Positions 7,963 through 15,068 of a DNA stretch of 17,388 bases are shown here, piece after piece. Each line of letters starts with the position of its first letter. Within the stretch, counting starts at the first letter, position 1. Under the pieces are notes generated by a model, which saw only the letters and a list, made by a program, of their open reading frames with translations, did no database searches and was not told the origin of the DNA. Made by a program: the position numbers and the translations under genes. The stretch is from Prevotella sp. CAG:1058 (GTDB lineage Bacteria > Bacteroidota > Bacteroidia > Bacteroidales > Bacteroidaceae), in assembly GCA_000433175.1 (NCBI GenBank), contig HF986620.1:1-17388 (forward strand). The letters are read 5' to 3'.

Positions 7963-8033
7963 AAAAAAACTTTTTTTTTCGTCAGGCATTGTGATTAATG
8001 CAGAAATATGGAACTGTAGATACTTTAATGCCT
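7960..8033 (-). terminator. Possible 3' structure or terminator of the miaA-dgk operon
   Basis: After the dgk stop, an inverted repeat AGGCATT/AATGCCT (7984-7990 and 8027-8033) with a long loop is followed on the minus strand by nine A, a G and ten T (7960-7979). The T-run could serve as a terminator tail, but there is no compact GC-rich hairpin directly before it. The call is tentative. Confidence 0.35.
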
Positions 8034-8058
8034 CATTTGATGCCGTATGCGTTGTTTG

Positions 8059-8994
8059 TCATTCAGGTATCAGGAAGTTGATCACTTCTTGTTCAACGTT
8101 GATTCTGTAAGGTCCTACAGGTGTTCTCATCAATCTTCCGTCTACGCTGACCATAGCTTTAACCGCCTCGTTGACAATGACTTCGCCCGTACGGTATGGG
8201 TGAACGCTGTGGTGGTTGAGGAATTTTCCTGTTATGAGTAAGTAGAATCCTTCAAAAAGCTGTGTCACCTCTGGGTGGTAAACGACAGAAACGTCAAGTA
8301 AACCGTTGTAAGGTACGGCATTGGGTGTCTGTCCGTATCCAGAGGCGTTGCCAACACACATCGTCATGACTTTCCGGTTGATTGTGTCAGAGTTTATCCG
8401 CAATGACATCTTGTATTCCAACCGTTGGAATATCATCAGGGCCATGGTGCCGATAAATGAAAGCGTTCTCGAACCGAAGATGCGTCTTGTCTGTCTGCGT
8501 AAGTTCATTATTGCTGATATGAGACCTATGTTGATACAATTCAAAAAGTATCTGTGGCATTTTTCGTTCTTTGCATTGGTGTAGTGGATGCATCCGAGGT
8601 CTATTTTCCTTATCCTGCGTTCTTTAAGCCATTTGACGGTCTGTTCCAGGTCGTTTTCCTTGAATCCCCAATAATGTGCGAAATCGTTCATTATTCCGTT
8701 GGGTATTAGTCCCAGCGCAATTGATTCACGTGTTTCCTTGTCGGTTGACATCAGACAATTAACTGCGTCGTTCAGGGCAGAGTCGCCGCCAACGATGATA
8801 ATGGTCTTGTAACCATTGCCAATCAGCATGTTTACGAGCCTGACAACTCCTTCCTGCTTTTCACTTTGTACAAAATCGAAATCAATATTCTGTGAACGCA
8901 GGCAATTCTCGATTTTTCCCCATCTTTTTTTTGATGCGGACAGGCCGTGTTTCGGACAATATAATATTCCCCAGCGAGTTTTCTCCGTTACCAT
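8059..8994 (-). CDS. Diacylglycerol kinase-family lipid kinase (variant nucleotide motif)
   Basis: This 311-residue protein has the DAGK_cat/YegS-like fold. Residues about 5-130 form the nucleotide-binding domain and the rest a beta-sandwich lipid domain. The signature normally GGDGT..E reads GGDSALND (69-76). The second motif, usually close to LPxGTGNDFAR, reads IPNGIMNDFAH (97-107). Asn-Asp-Phe and the GGD core remain, and a later GNASGYGQ.P segment (about 212-220) matches the family glycine-rich strand. It should phosphorylate a membrane lipid such as diacylglycerol or a sphingoid base, the latter plausible because Bacteroidales make sphingolipids, but the substrate cannot be read from sequence. 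There is no signal peptide. It starts six bases after miaA and so is co-transcribed with it. The functional reason for that pairing is unclear. Altered motifs leave some doubt about activity, though I recall similar variants in Bacteroides. Confidence 0.82.
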   Translation of the reverse strand: MVTEKTRWGILYCPKHGLSASKKRWGKIENCLRSQNIDFDFVQSEKQEGVVRLVNMLIGNGYKTIIIVGGDSALNDAVNCLMSTDKETRESIALGLIPNGIMNDFAHYWGFKENDLEQTVKWLKERRIRKIDLGCIHYTNAKNEKCHRYFLNCINIGLISAIMNLRRQTRRIFGSRTLSFIGTMALMIFQRLEYKMSLRINSDTINRKVMTMCVGNASGYGQTPNAVPYNGLLDVSVVYHPEVTQLFEGFYLLITGKFLNHHSVHPYRTGEVIVNEAVKAMVSVDGRLMRTPVGPYRINVEQEVINFLIPE

Positions 8995-9000
8995 TCTATT

Positions 9001-9951
9001 TTAAAGGTCTGAATTATCATATTCTTTGTTATATATGTCGTTAATTAGCCGTACTTTGTCTTCCATGGGAAGCATGGCGTCTATCCAATTTATCTTGAAT
9101 CCCCTGCGTTCCATGCCTCTGAACCATGTCATCTGTCTTTTTGCGAATTGGTGTATGGCTATTTCAAGCGAACGGAACATTTCTTCGTATGAAATTCTTC
9201 CTATTACGTATTCCGTGATGTATTTGTATTCTAGGCCATAGTAAATAAGGTATTCGGGCTGTATGCCTGACTTGATAAGTGATTTTATCTCATCAACCAT
9301 GCCTTCGTCCAACCTTTGGTGCAACCTGTTGGTTATTTTACGTCTGCGTTCGTCACGGTCTATGTTTATGCCGATTATTGTAGATTCGATTTTTGGGAAG
9401 GTCTTTTCCCCTACCAAGTCGTGTTCCTTGTAATAAGTTTCTATTTCTATTGCCCTTATTGCTCTTTTTGTTGTGTCTACATCGGTCTTGTTGTGCATGT
9501 TGGAACCGTTTTCGCGTTTCAGTTGCACAAGTATGTCAGTTAGTTCTTCCAAGGTCTTGTTTCCCATTCTTGCACGCAGTTCCTTATTCTCTGGAACAGG
9601 GGCAAGCTGGTATCCTTTTAATACTGCTTCAATGTATAATCCTGTTCCGCCGCATAATACGGGAAGCAAATTCCTGGATGTTATGTCGTTGTATGCTGTA
9701 ATGAAGTCGTTCTGGTATTTGAATACGTTGTATTTTGTACCAGGTTCTGCGATGTCAATAAGATGATATGGCACCAATTTGCCTCCGACCTTGTAGTCAG
9801 CAAGGTCTTTGCCTGTTCCTATGTCCATGCGCCTGTATACTTGGCGGCTGTCGGCGCTTATTATTTCGGCGCCTCTATCCGCAGCAAACGCTGCCGCCAA
9901 GGCTGTTTTTCCTGAAGCGGTAGGGCCTAATATTGTTATCATTTTATGCAT
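9001..9951 (-). CDS. miaA: tRNA dimethylallyltransferase (MiaA), divergent type
   Basis: This 316-residue cytoplasmic enzyme transfers a dimethylallyl group to N6 of adenosine 37 in tRNAs reading UNN codons. P-loop GPTASGKT is at 9-16, the DSRQVY segment that binds the flipped A37 at 34-39, GGTGLYIEA at 101-109, and a C-terminal block with FAKRQMTWFR. After DSRQVY it reads DIGTGKDLADYKVGGKLVPYH instead of the more usual GTAKP..E series, so it looks like the divergent second MiaA paralogue common in Bacteroidales. The start at 9951 (MHKMITILGP) lies only a few bases from the predicted transcription start. ATG at codon 4 (9942) would give the leader about nine more bases and is a real alternative. 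It is first of two genes, followed by the lipid kinase. Confidence 0.9.
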   Translation of the reverse strand: MHKMITILGPTASGKTALAAAFAADRGAEIISADSRQVYRRMDIGTGKDLADYKVGGKLVPYHLIDIAEPGTKYNVFKYQNDFITAYNDITSRNLLPVLCGGTGLYIEAVLKGYQLAPVPENKELRARMGNKTLEELTDILVQLKRENGSNMHNKTDVDTTKRAIRAIEIETYYKEHDLVGEKTFPKIESTIIGINIDRDERRRKITNRLHQRLDEGMVDEIKSLIKSGIQPEYLIYYGLEYKYITEYVIGRISYEEMFRSLEIAIHQFAKRQMTWFRGMERRGFKINWIDAMLPMEDKVRLINDIYNKEYDNSDL

Positions 9952-9961
9952 AACGACACCG

Positions 9962-9993
9962 CAAATATAATAAAAAATAAACCGTCAAGCAAA
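9962..9993 (-). promoter_or_regulatory. miaA-dgk promoter, interleaved with the gapA terminator
   Basis: Minus-strand TTTG (9990-9993), 20 bases, then TATATTTG (9962-9969). The -33 box lies in the loop of the gapA terminator and the terminator's downstream arm lies in the -33/-7 spacer. The predicted transcription start near 9957 leaves a leader of roughly five bases. Confidence 0.65.
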
Positions 9994-10010
9994 TGCCGGG
10001 CGGTTTATTT
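9975..10010 (-). terminator. gapA intrinsic terminator
   Basis: A perfect 10-bp stem AAATAAACCG (9975-9984) and CGGTTTATTT (10001-10010) with a 16-base loop is followed by a T-rich run on the minus strand, starting 25 bases past the gapA stop. The gap to miaA is only 84 bases and is almost filled by this element and the miaA promoter. Confidence 0.85.
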
Positions 10011-10035
10011 GATTATATTCGATAATTTTAATTCA

Positions 10036-11076
<1,041 letters not shown>

Positions 11077-11195
11077 TTATTTTAAAGGGTTAAAATAATT
11101 CCTTAAATTATATACCTATTTTTTGACACTCACGCCTGTTTGTATTCGTTTGATTTATAAGTCTTGTGGCGCAGGTCTGCTTTTATTTTCGAGCG

Positions 11196-11203
11196 CAAAG
11201 TTA
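11196..11203 (-). promoter_or_regulatory. Probable gapA -7 element
   Basis: Minus-strand TAACTTTG fits TAnnTTTG, but no TTTG is found 19-21 bases upstream, so the -33 box is weak or absent. If used, the gapA leader is about 120 bases, long for a gene with no visible leader structure. No better -7 candidate lies closer to the ATG. Confidence 0.5.
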
Positions 11204-11542
11204 CAAAAAAATATTTATATGTGTCGCTTTGACGACTATTAAATAATATAAAAATGTAGGGCAGTACCCCAATATTGTGTTTTATATGTGTGGCAAGTGC
11301 TTAAATTGTCAAGTACATGTTTCATTTTGTGATGTAGACAGGGCTGTCATTGCTCATTTTGCTATAATTGCCAACGACTATTCAGGTGTGTTTCCGTTAG
11401 CAGAGCAAGTGCTGAATTTGATTTTTTATAAACATTACGTGGTGGCTGCGGTGTCAAGTCTAATGCGTTTTTCATAATGTGGCTTTTTCCTTCGTTTATA
11501 TAAAGTTATTCTACTTATTTATATGTCTTTTTTAGGTGTGAT
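11204..11542. other. Gene-free stretch between gapA promoter and array 2
   Basis: A/T-rich sequence with no convincing coding region. The only open frame of note (plus strand 11277-11477, GTG start, or ATG at 11286) has no family resemblance, no promoter and no coding-like composition. A short GGG..CCC inverted repeat around 11259-11270 is too weak to call. Confidence 0.6.
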
Positions 11543-11630
11543 GCAAAAGGTATCCTTTTGGTCGGTAAAAAGTAGCCTTTTACAAGACAAAAGGTAACCT
11601 TTTATGACGTAATATGCCGCCTTTTGCAAA
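11543..11630. repeat. Tandem array of four degenerate 22-bp palindromic units (array 2)
   Basis: Units of exactly 22 bases start at 11543, 11565, 11587 and 11609. The third carries the perfect core AAAAGGTAACCTTTT (11589-11603). The other cores read AAAAGGTATCCTTTT, AAAAAGTAGCCTTTT and AATATGCCGCCTTTT. Period, core and unit number match array 1 at 2941-3028. It sits 51 bases past the btuC stop, where no ordinary terminator is visible, and about 340 bases upstream of the gapA promoter. A 9-base direct repeat CCATGTGCA (11631-11639 and 11647-11655) adjoins its right end. Confidence 0.85.
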
Positions 11631-11681
11631 CCATGTGCAAAAAGCCCCATGTGCAGGTGTTATAAGTGGGTAAACTATGGG

Positions 11682-12695
11682 TTATCGCCTGCGTCGTGTG
11701 ATAACGTAAATTATTACCGGCGCGCCCATTATAGGGGTTATGGCGTTTAGCGGTATTATTCCGCTTTCGCCCGGCAACAGGCATATGGCGTTGCACAACA
11801 GGGCGACAAGTATCCCGGCCGTGATGGTTGCCGGTAGCAGTTGGCGGTGGTCGTCAGTGTTTATAATCATGCGCGCGATATGTGGAACAGCAAGCCCGAT
11901 GAAAGCGATGGGGCCGCAGAATGCCGTAGCCGATGCCGTAAGAAGCCCGGTTACGAACAGCAGTTTGTTGCGCAGTGCCACAGTGTTTACTCCTAGGTTT
12001 TCAGCGTATTGCTCGCCAAGCAACAGCATGTTGAGTGGCTTGACAAGCATGAGCGAGCATGCAAGACCTATAACAGTAACTGCGGTGAATGTGGGAATGT
12101 TGCTCATGGATACCCCTCCGAAATTGCCCAGACCCCACACCATGTATGAGTGGACGCCTTCTTCGGTTGCGAAGAAGTTGAGTAAGGATATTGCCGACGA
12201 CGCTATGTAGCCTGTCATTATGCCGATAATTAGCAGCATAACGTTGTTTTTCACCCTTGTCGCGAATAATAATAGGACTGCCATTACTACGGATGCACCG
12301 GCGAATGCGGCTGTCAGTACAGCCATAAAACCTGTAAGGGATACGGAGCCGACAGTCAGACCGCCTCCGAACGCTAGCATTACAAGGGCAACACCGAGGC
12401 TGGCCCCACTGTTGATTCCAAATATGGACGGACCGGCTAATGGGTTGCGGAAGGCTGTTTGGAGCAGAAGTCCGCTTACGGCGAGCGAGCTTCCACACAA
12501 CATTGCGGTGATTGCCTGTGGCAGGCGGGTCTGCATGACTATGTATTGCCATGAATCATGCCCCGTCCCGTGCCCGATAATTATGTTGAATACTTCAGCT
12601 GCCGGAATGTCAGCCGCACCGGCCAGCATGTTGGCGGCAAAGAGAGGCAGTATGGCGCATGCCATTATTACGTTCGACAGGGTCGCTTTGCTCAT
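11682..12695 (-). CDS. btuC: FecCD/BtuC-type ABC permease for vitamin B12 uptake
   Basis: This 337-residue polytopic inner-membrane protein has about ten hydrophobic segments and a basic RRRR C-terminus. Family blocks are RLPQAITAML (57-66), SGLLLQTAFRNPLAGPSIFG (74-93), NSGASLG (95-101), the late CGPIAFIGLAVPHIAR block where the ATPase docks, and PLNAITPIMGAPVIIYVI near the end. It forms the translocation channel for substrate from the BtuF-like protein. Iron-siderophore permeases share this fold, so the B12 assignment rests on the riboswitch and on btuB/btuG/btuF upstream. Its ATG overlaps the btuF stop by four bases, indicating translational coupling. It is the last gene of the operon. No BtuD ATPase follows. 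Confidence 0.88.
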   Translation of the reverse strand: MSKATLSNVIMACAILPLFAANMLAGAADIPAAEVFNIIIGHGTGHDSWQYIVMQTRLPQAITAMLCGSSLAVSGLLLQTAFRNPLAGPSIFGINSGASLGVALVMLAFGGGLTVGSVSLTGFMAVLTAAFAGASVVMAVLLLFATRVKNNVMLLIIGIMTGYIASSAISLLNFFATEEGVHSYMVWGLGNFGGVSMSNIPTFTAVTVIGLACSLMLVKPLNMLLLGEQYAENLGVNTVALRNKLLFVTGLLTASATAFCGPIAFIGLAVPHIARMIINTDDHRQLLPATITAGILVALLCNAICLLPGESGIIPLNAITPIMGAPVIIYVITRRRR

Positions 12696-13861
12696 TTCAG
12701 GAGATTAAAATATTTTGGAGTACCGAGCTTGAGGTCTGGATGGGCTATTATTACAAAATCTCGCAGAAGCATGTCGGGGTGGAACGGCGTTTCTTCGTAA
12801 AAGTTGATATAATACGTATTGCAGCCATACACTTGTTTGTCCTTGAATGCCTTAAAACGTGCGTATCCTTGGTTCTCGGATAACAGCGAGTTGTATGTTG
12901 CAGGCTGTTTGCTATTGTAGCGTATGAGCCAAACGTCTGCATCGGATGCTTTCTCGAGCACGGCTTCGAATGTCAATTGAATGCTGCCACTGCTCTTGTC
13001 TGCGGCGAATGGGTATCCGGCGTTTGCATCGGCCATCATTTGTCCTAATGTGCTGTTGCCGCCAGGCATGTACCATACGGAGCTGTTTATCTTGTCTATT
13101 ATCATCCGGCGTCTGGTCTCTGAACGTGCCGCTAGCGATTTTAGCTTGGTGTAGTTCTGCTTAACAACGGCAAACATGCTGTCAGCTTGGTTTTCAGCAT
13201 AAAACAGGCGGCCGTAGAACTTCATCCATTCAGCCCTGCCGAGTGCGGAAGTTTCCATGTAGTCGGCTGCTTCAATAATGGGGCGTCCCCAGCTGCTAAG
13301 CCTTCCGTAACCGCCACTGTTTTGGAAAGGAGATATTATTACGGCATCGGCGTCAATTCCTATTATTGTTTCGAGCGTAGGTGTTATACCGTTGCCACAG
13401 TTTGCTATTGCCCCTTCCTTACACCGTTGTTGAATCCACGGAAGATTTATGTATTGTAAGTCGCACACGCCACGTATTGCATCTCCTTTGCCAAATTGCA
13501 TTATCAGTCCGCAATGAACAGAGGTTGTTATCACGGCTCGTTTAAGCGGAACGTTTACTACTGTCGCGTTTGGATATGCCTTTTGTATTTCTTTTAGCGT
13601 AGTGTGCCCGTTTCTTGGCGAGTCGGAAGCCTTTTTGCCACTTACCAATATGTATGTGTGAAGTGTTTTGCCAGGATTCCATGGGTCGGCGAGTGTGGCG
13701 ACAGTGTATTGGCCGTATTCCACCATTTGCAGCCGCTTGGCATATTCCATGCGAATTGTGTCGCCGTCGCTTAACTGAGCCGTGCCACCGCCCCTCTGGC
13801 ATGAGCAGAGAAGAACGGTGGCCACGGCTATTAGCAATGATATCGAATTGAGTTTCTTCAT
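12692..13861 (-). CDS. btuF: BtuF-like periplasmic B12-binding lipoprotein
   Basis: This 389-residue protein begins with a lipoprotein signal peptide, positively charged MKKLNS, a hydrophobic core and lipobox LCSC, with lipidated C21 most likely (C19 is an alternative). The body matches the TroA/BtuF-type ABC binding-protein fold of two lobes with a helical linker, including a VPLKRAVITTSVHCG strand region near 105-118 and the IDADAVIISPF region near 173-183, typical of this family in Bacteroidetes. It would hand corrinoid from the periplasm to the BtuC permease. No acidic residues follow the cysteine, so it is likely held in the periplasm and not exported to the surface. It starts on the base directly after the btuG stop codon and overlaps btuC by four bases. 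The substrate is inferred from the riboswitch and neighbours. Confidence 0.82.
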   Translation of the reverse strand: MKKLNSISLLIAVATVLLCSCQRGGGTAQLSDGDTIRMEYAKRLQMVEYGQYTVATLADPWNPGKTLHTYILVSGKKASDSPRNGHTTLKEIQKAYPNATVVNVPLKRAVITTSVHCGLIMQFGKGDAIRGVCDLQYINLPWIQQRCKEGAIANCGNGITPTLETIIGIDADAVIISPFQNSGGYGRLSSWGRPIIEAADYMETSALGRAEWMKFYGRLFYAENQADSMFAVVKQNYTKLKSLAARSETRRRMIIDKINSSVWYMPGGNSTLGQMMADANAGYPFAADKSSGSIQLTFEAVLEKASDADVWLIRYNSKQPATYNSLLSENQGYARFKAFKDKQVYGCNTYYINFYEETPFHPDMLLRDFVIIAHPDLKLGTPKYFNLLK

Positions 13862-14998
13862 TTAGTATAATGTTACATAGCTGAAGTTGAGCGCGAACGC
13901 AGTGGGGCCAACGCCTGCCTCATATTGTCTTGCAAATACGCCTTCAGCCGTGTATTGGTTTACGTAGCCATTGGCTGAATAGTCAGGATATCCTGTATCA
14001 ACGTTCTTTTTGTATGAAGCAATATAGACATCTCCTTTTACAGGGTCTACCGTTATTGCAGCTGGAGATATAATGTCTTCTCCTGTTATGAATGTTTTTG
14101 TTGTACCTGAATTGATGTCGTAAACGTTGAATGTAGTCGTTGTACCTGATACGGTATAAGGCGCGTTGATTGTGTAAATGAGATTATGATTAGTGTCGAC
14201 TGCCATCATTGTTGCATCTGCTACCTTTGATACAATACCGGAGTTCAGACAGTAAACACCAGCGCCTATCTGATTCCATGATGCGTCGTAGCTTCCGTAG
14301 TCGAGGATATACAGATTGCCGTTCGTGCAGACGAGGCTTGTCGGATTCTTGATAAGTTCGTTCTTGAAATCTGTGACTTCGCCAGTTTCAAGGTTGATTT
14401 TTGAAATCGATGGGTTTATTCCTTGTCCGTAGTCAGAGTTTGCTACATAAAGATTGCCGTTGTCGCAAGCCATGCCTTCAGGATATGAACCTACTTGGTA
14501 TATTTTTGCGGCTGTATATTCAGTCGTGTCTATCGCTGCTACATATCCGTCGAATGTTGACAGGTATACATATGCTCCACCGGCAGCCAGACGTCGCGGT
14601 TTTTTGCCTTTGTCTGTGCCCATAAGTTCTGTAGTACTTATTTGTTTGATGGATTTGAAGGTTGTCTTGTCGACAACTTCGACAGTGTTTTCACCGGTTA
14701 CAACTATGTAAAGCTTAGAACCGTACACTAGTACGTCGTTAGGGGTGTTGCCTAATACGCGGCCGTTTACCGTGGCAAAAGCATTTGCAGTGGTGCTACC
14801 GTCATTGCCTATGTAGGTAAGGCTTCCGGGAATTTGGTCGCCGCTGTTACCAGAGTTTATAAGGAATATTCCTTCAACTGTTGGTGTCTCCACGTGTGGT
14901 GGATTGGGTTGTTCGTCTTCATCGTCACTGCATGCTGTAAGCATAGGGACGCAGATTGCCGCAATAGCGGCCATTGTCAAAAACTTTTTCATTTTCAT
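13862..14998 (-). CDS. btuG: BtuG-like surface vitamin B12-binding lipoprotein (YncE-like beta-propeller)
   Basis: This 378-residue protein has a signal peptide with lipobox LTAC (lipidated C23) followed at once by SDDEDE, the acidic run that acts as a surface-export signal in Bacteroidetes lipoproteins. The body is a series of propeller blades recognisable as repeated units of the kind NDVLVYGSKLYIVVTGENTV, RRLAAGGAYVYLSTFDG, EGMACDNGNLYVANSDYG and TSLVCTNGNLYILDYGS, each a short N/G-x-LY-hydrophobic strand pair. This is the YncE/DUF5074 type. BtuG in Bacteroides has this architecture, sits on BtuB as a lid and captures B12 with extreme affinity. Position directly after btuB and under a cobalamin riboswitch supports that role. 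A 70-base gap containing a hairpin separates it from btuB. The next gene abuts it. Confidence 0.87.
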   Translation of the reverse strand: MKMKKFLTMAAIAAICVPMLTACSDDEDEQPNPPHVETPTVEGIFLINSGNSGDQIPGSLTYIGNDGSTTANAFATVNGRVLGNTPNDVLVYGSKLYIVVTGENTVEVVDKTTFKSIKQISTTELMGTDKGKKPRRLAAGGAYVYLSTFDGYVAAIDTTEYTAAKIYQVGSYPEGMACDNGNLYVANSDYGQGINPSISKINLETGEVTDFKNELIKNPTSLVCTNGNLYILDYGSYDASWNQIGAGVYCLNSGIVSKVADATMMAVDTNHNLIYTINAPYTVSGTTTTFNVYDINSGTTKTFITGEDIISPAAITVDPVKGDVYIASYKKNVDTGYPDYSANGYVNQYTAEGVFARQYEAGVGPTAFALNFSYVTLY

Positions 14999-15040
14999 TT
15001 TATTTGTTATTAAATTGGTTATGTTATTTTACTCAATGTT

Positions 15041-15062
15041 CCTACTAAATAATCTTAGTGGG
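15041..15062 (-). other. Intercistronic hairpin between btuB and btuG
   Basis: CCTACTAA (15041-15048) and TTAGTGGG (15055-15062) pair over eight positions with one mismatch or wobble around a 6-base loop, just past the btuB stop. No U-run follows on the minus strand, so it is unlikely to terminate. It could stabilise the downstream mRNA or partly separate btuB and btuG output. Confidence 0.45.
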
Positions 15063-15068
15063 TAAAAA

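Noticed and set aside
11277..11477. Plus-strand open frame of 66 codons with a CGKCLNC motif
   Set aside because: GTG or internal ATG start, no promoter of the TAnnTTTG type nearby, no recognisable family, and composition like the surrounding non-coding sequence.
12001..12552. 183-codon minus-strand frame inside btuC
   Set aside because: It overlaps the well-supported permease in another frame and is rich in Arg, His and Ser with no hydrophobic pattern, as out-of-frame reading would give.
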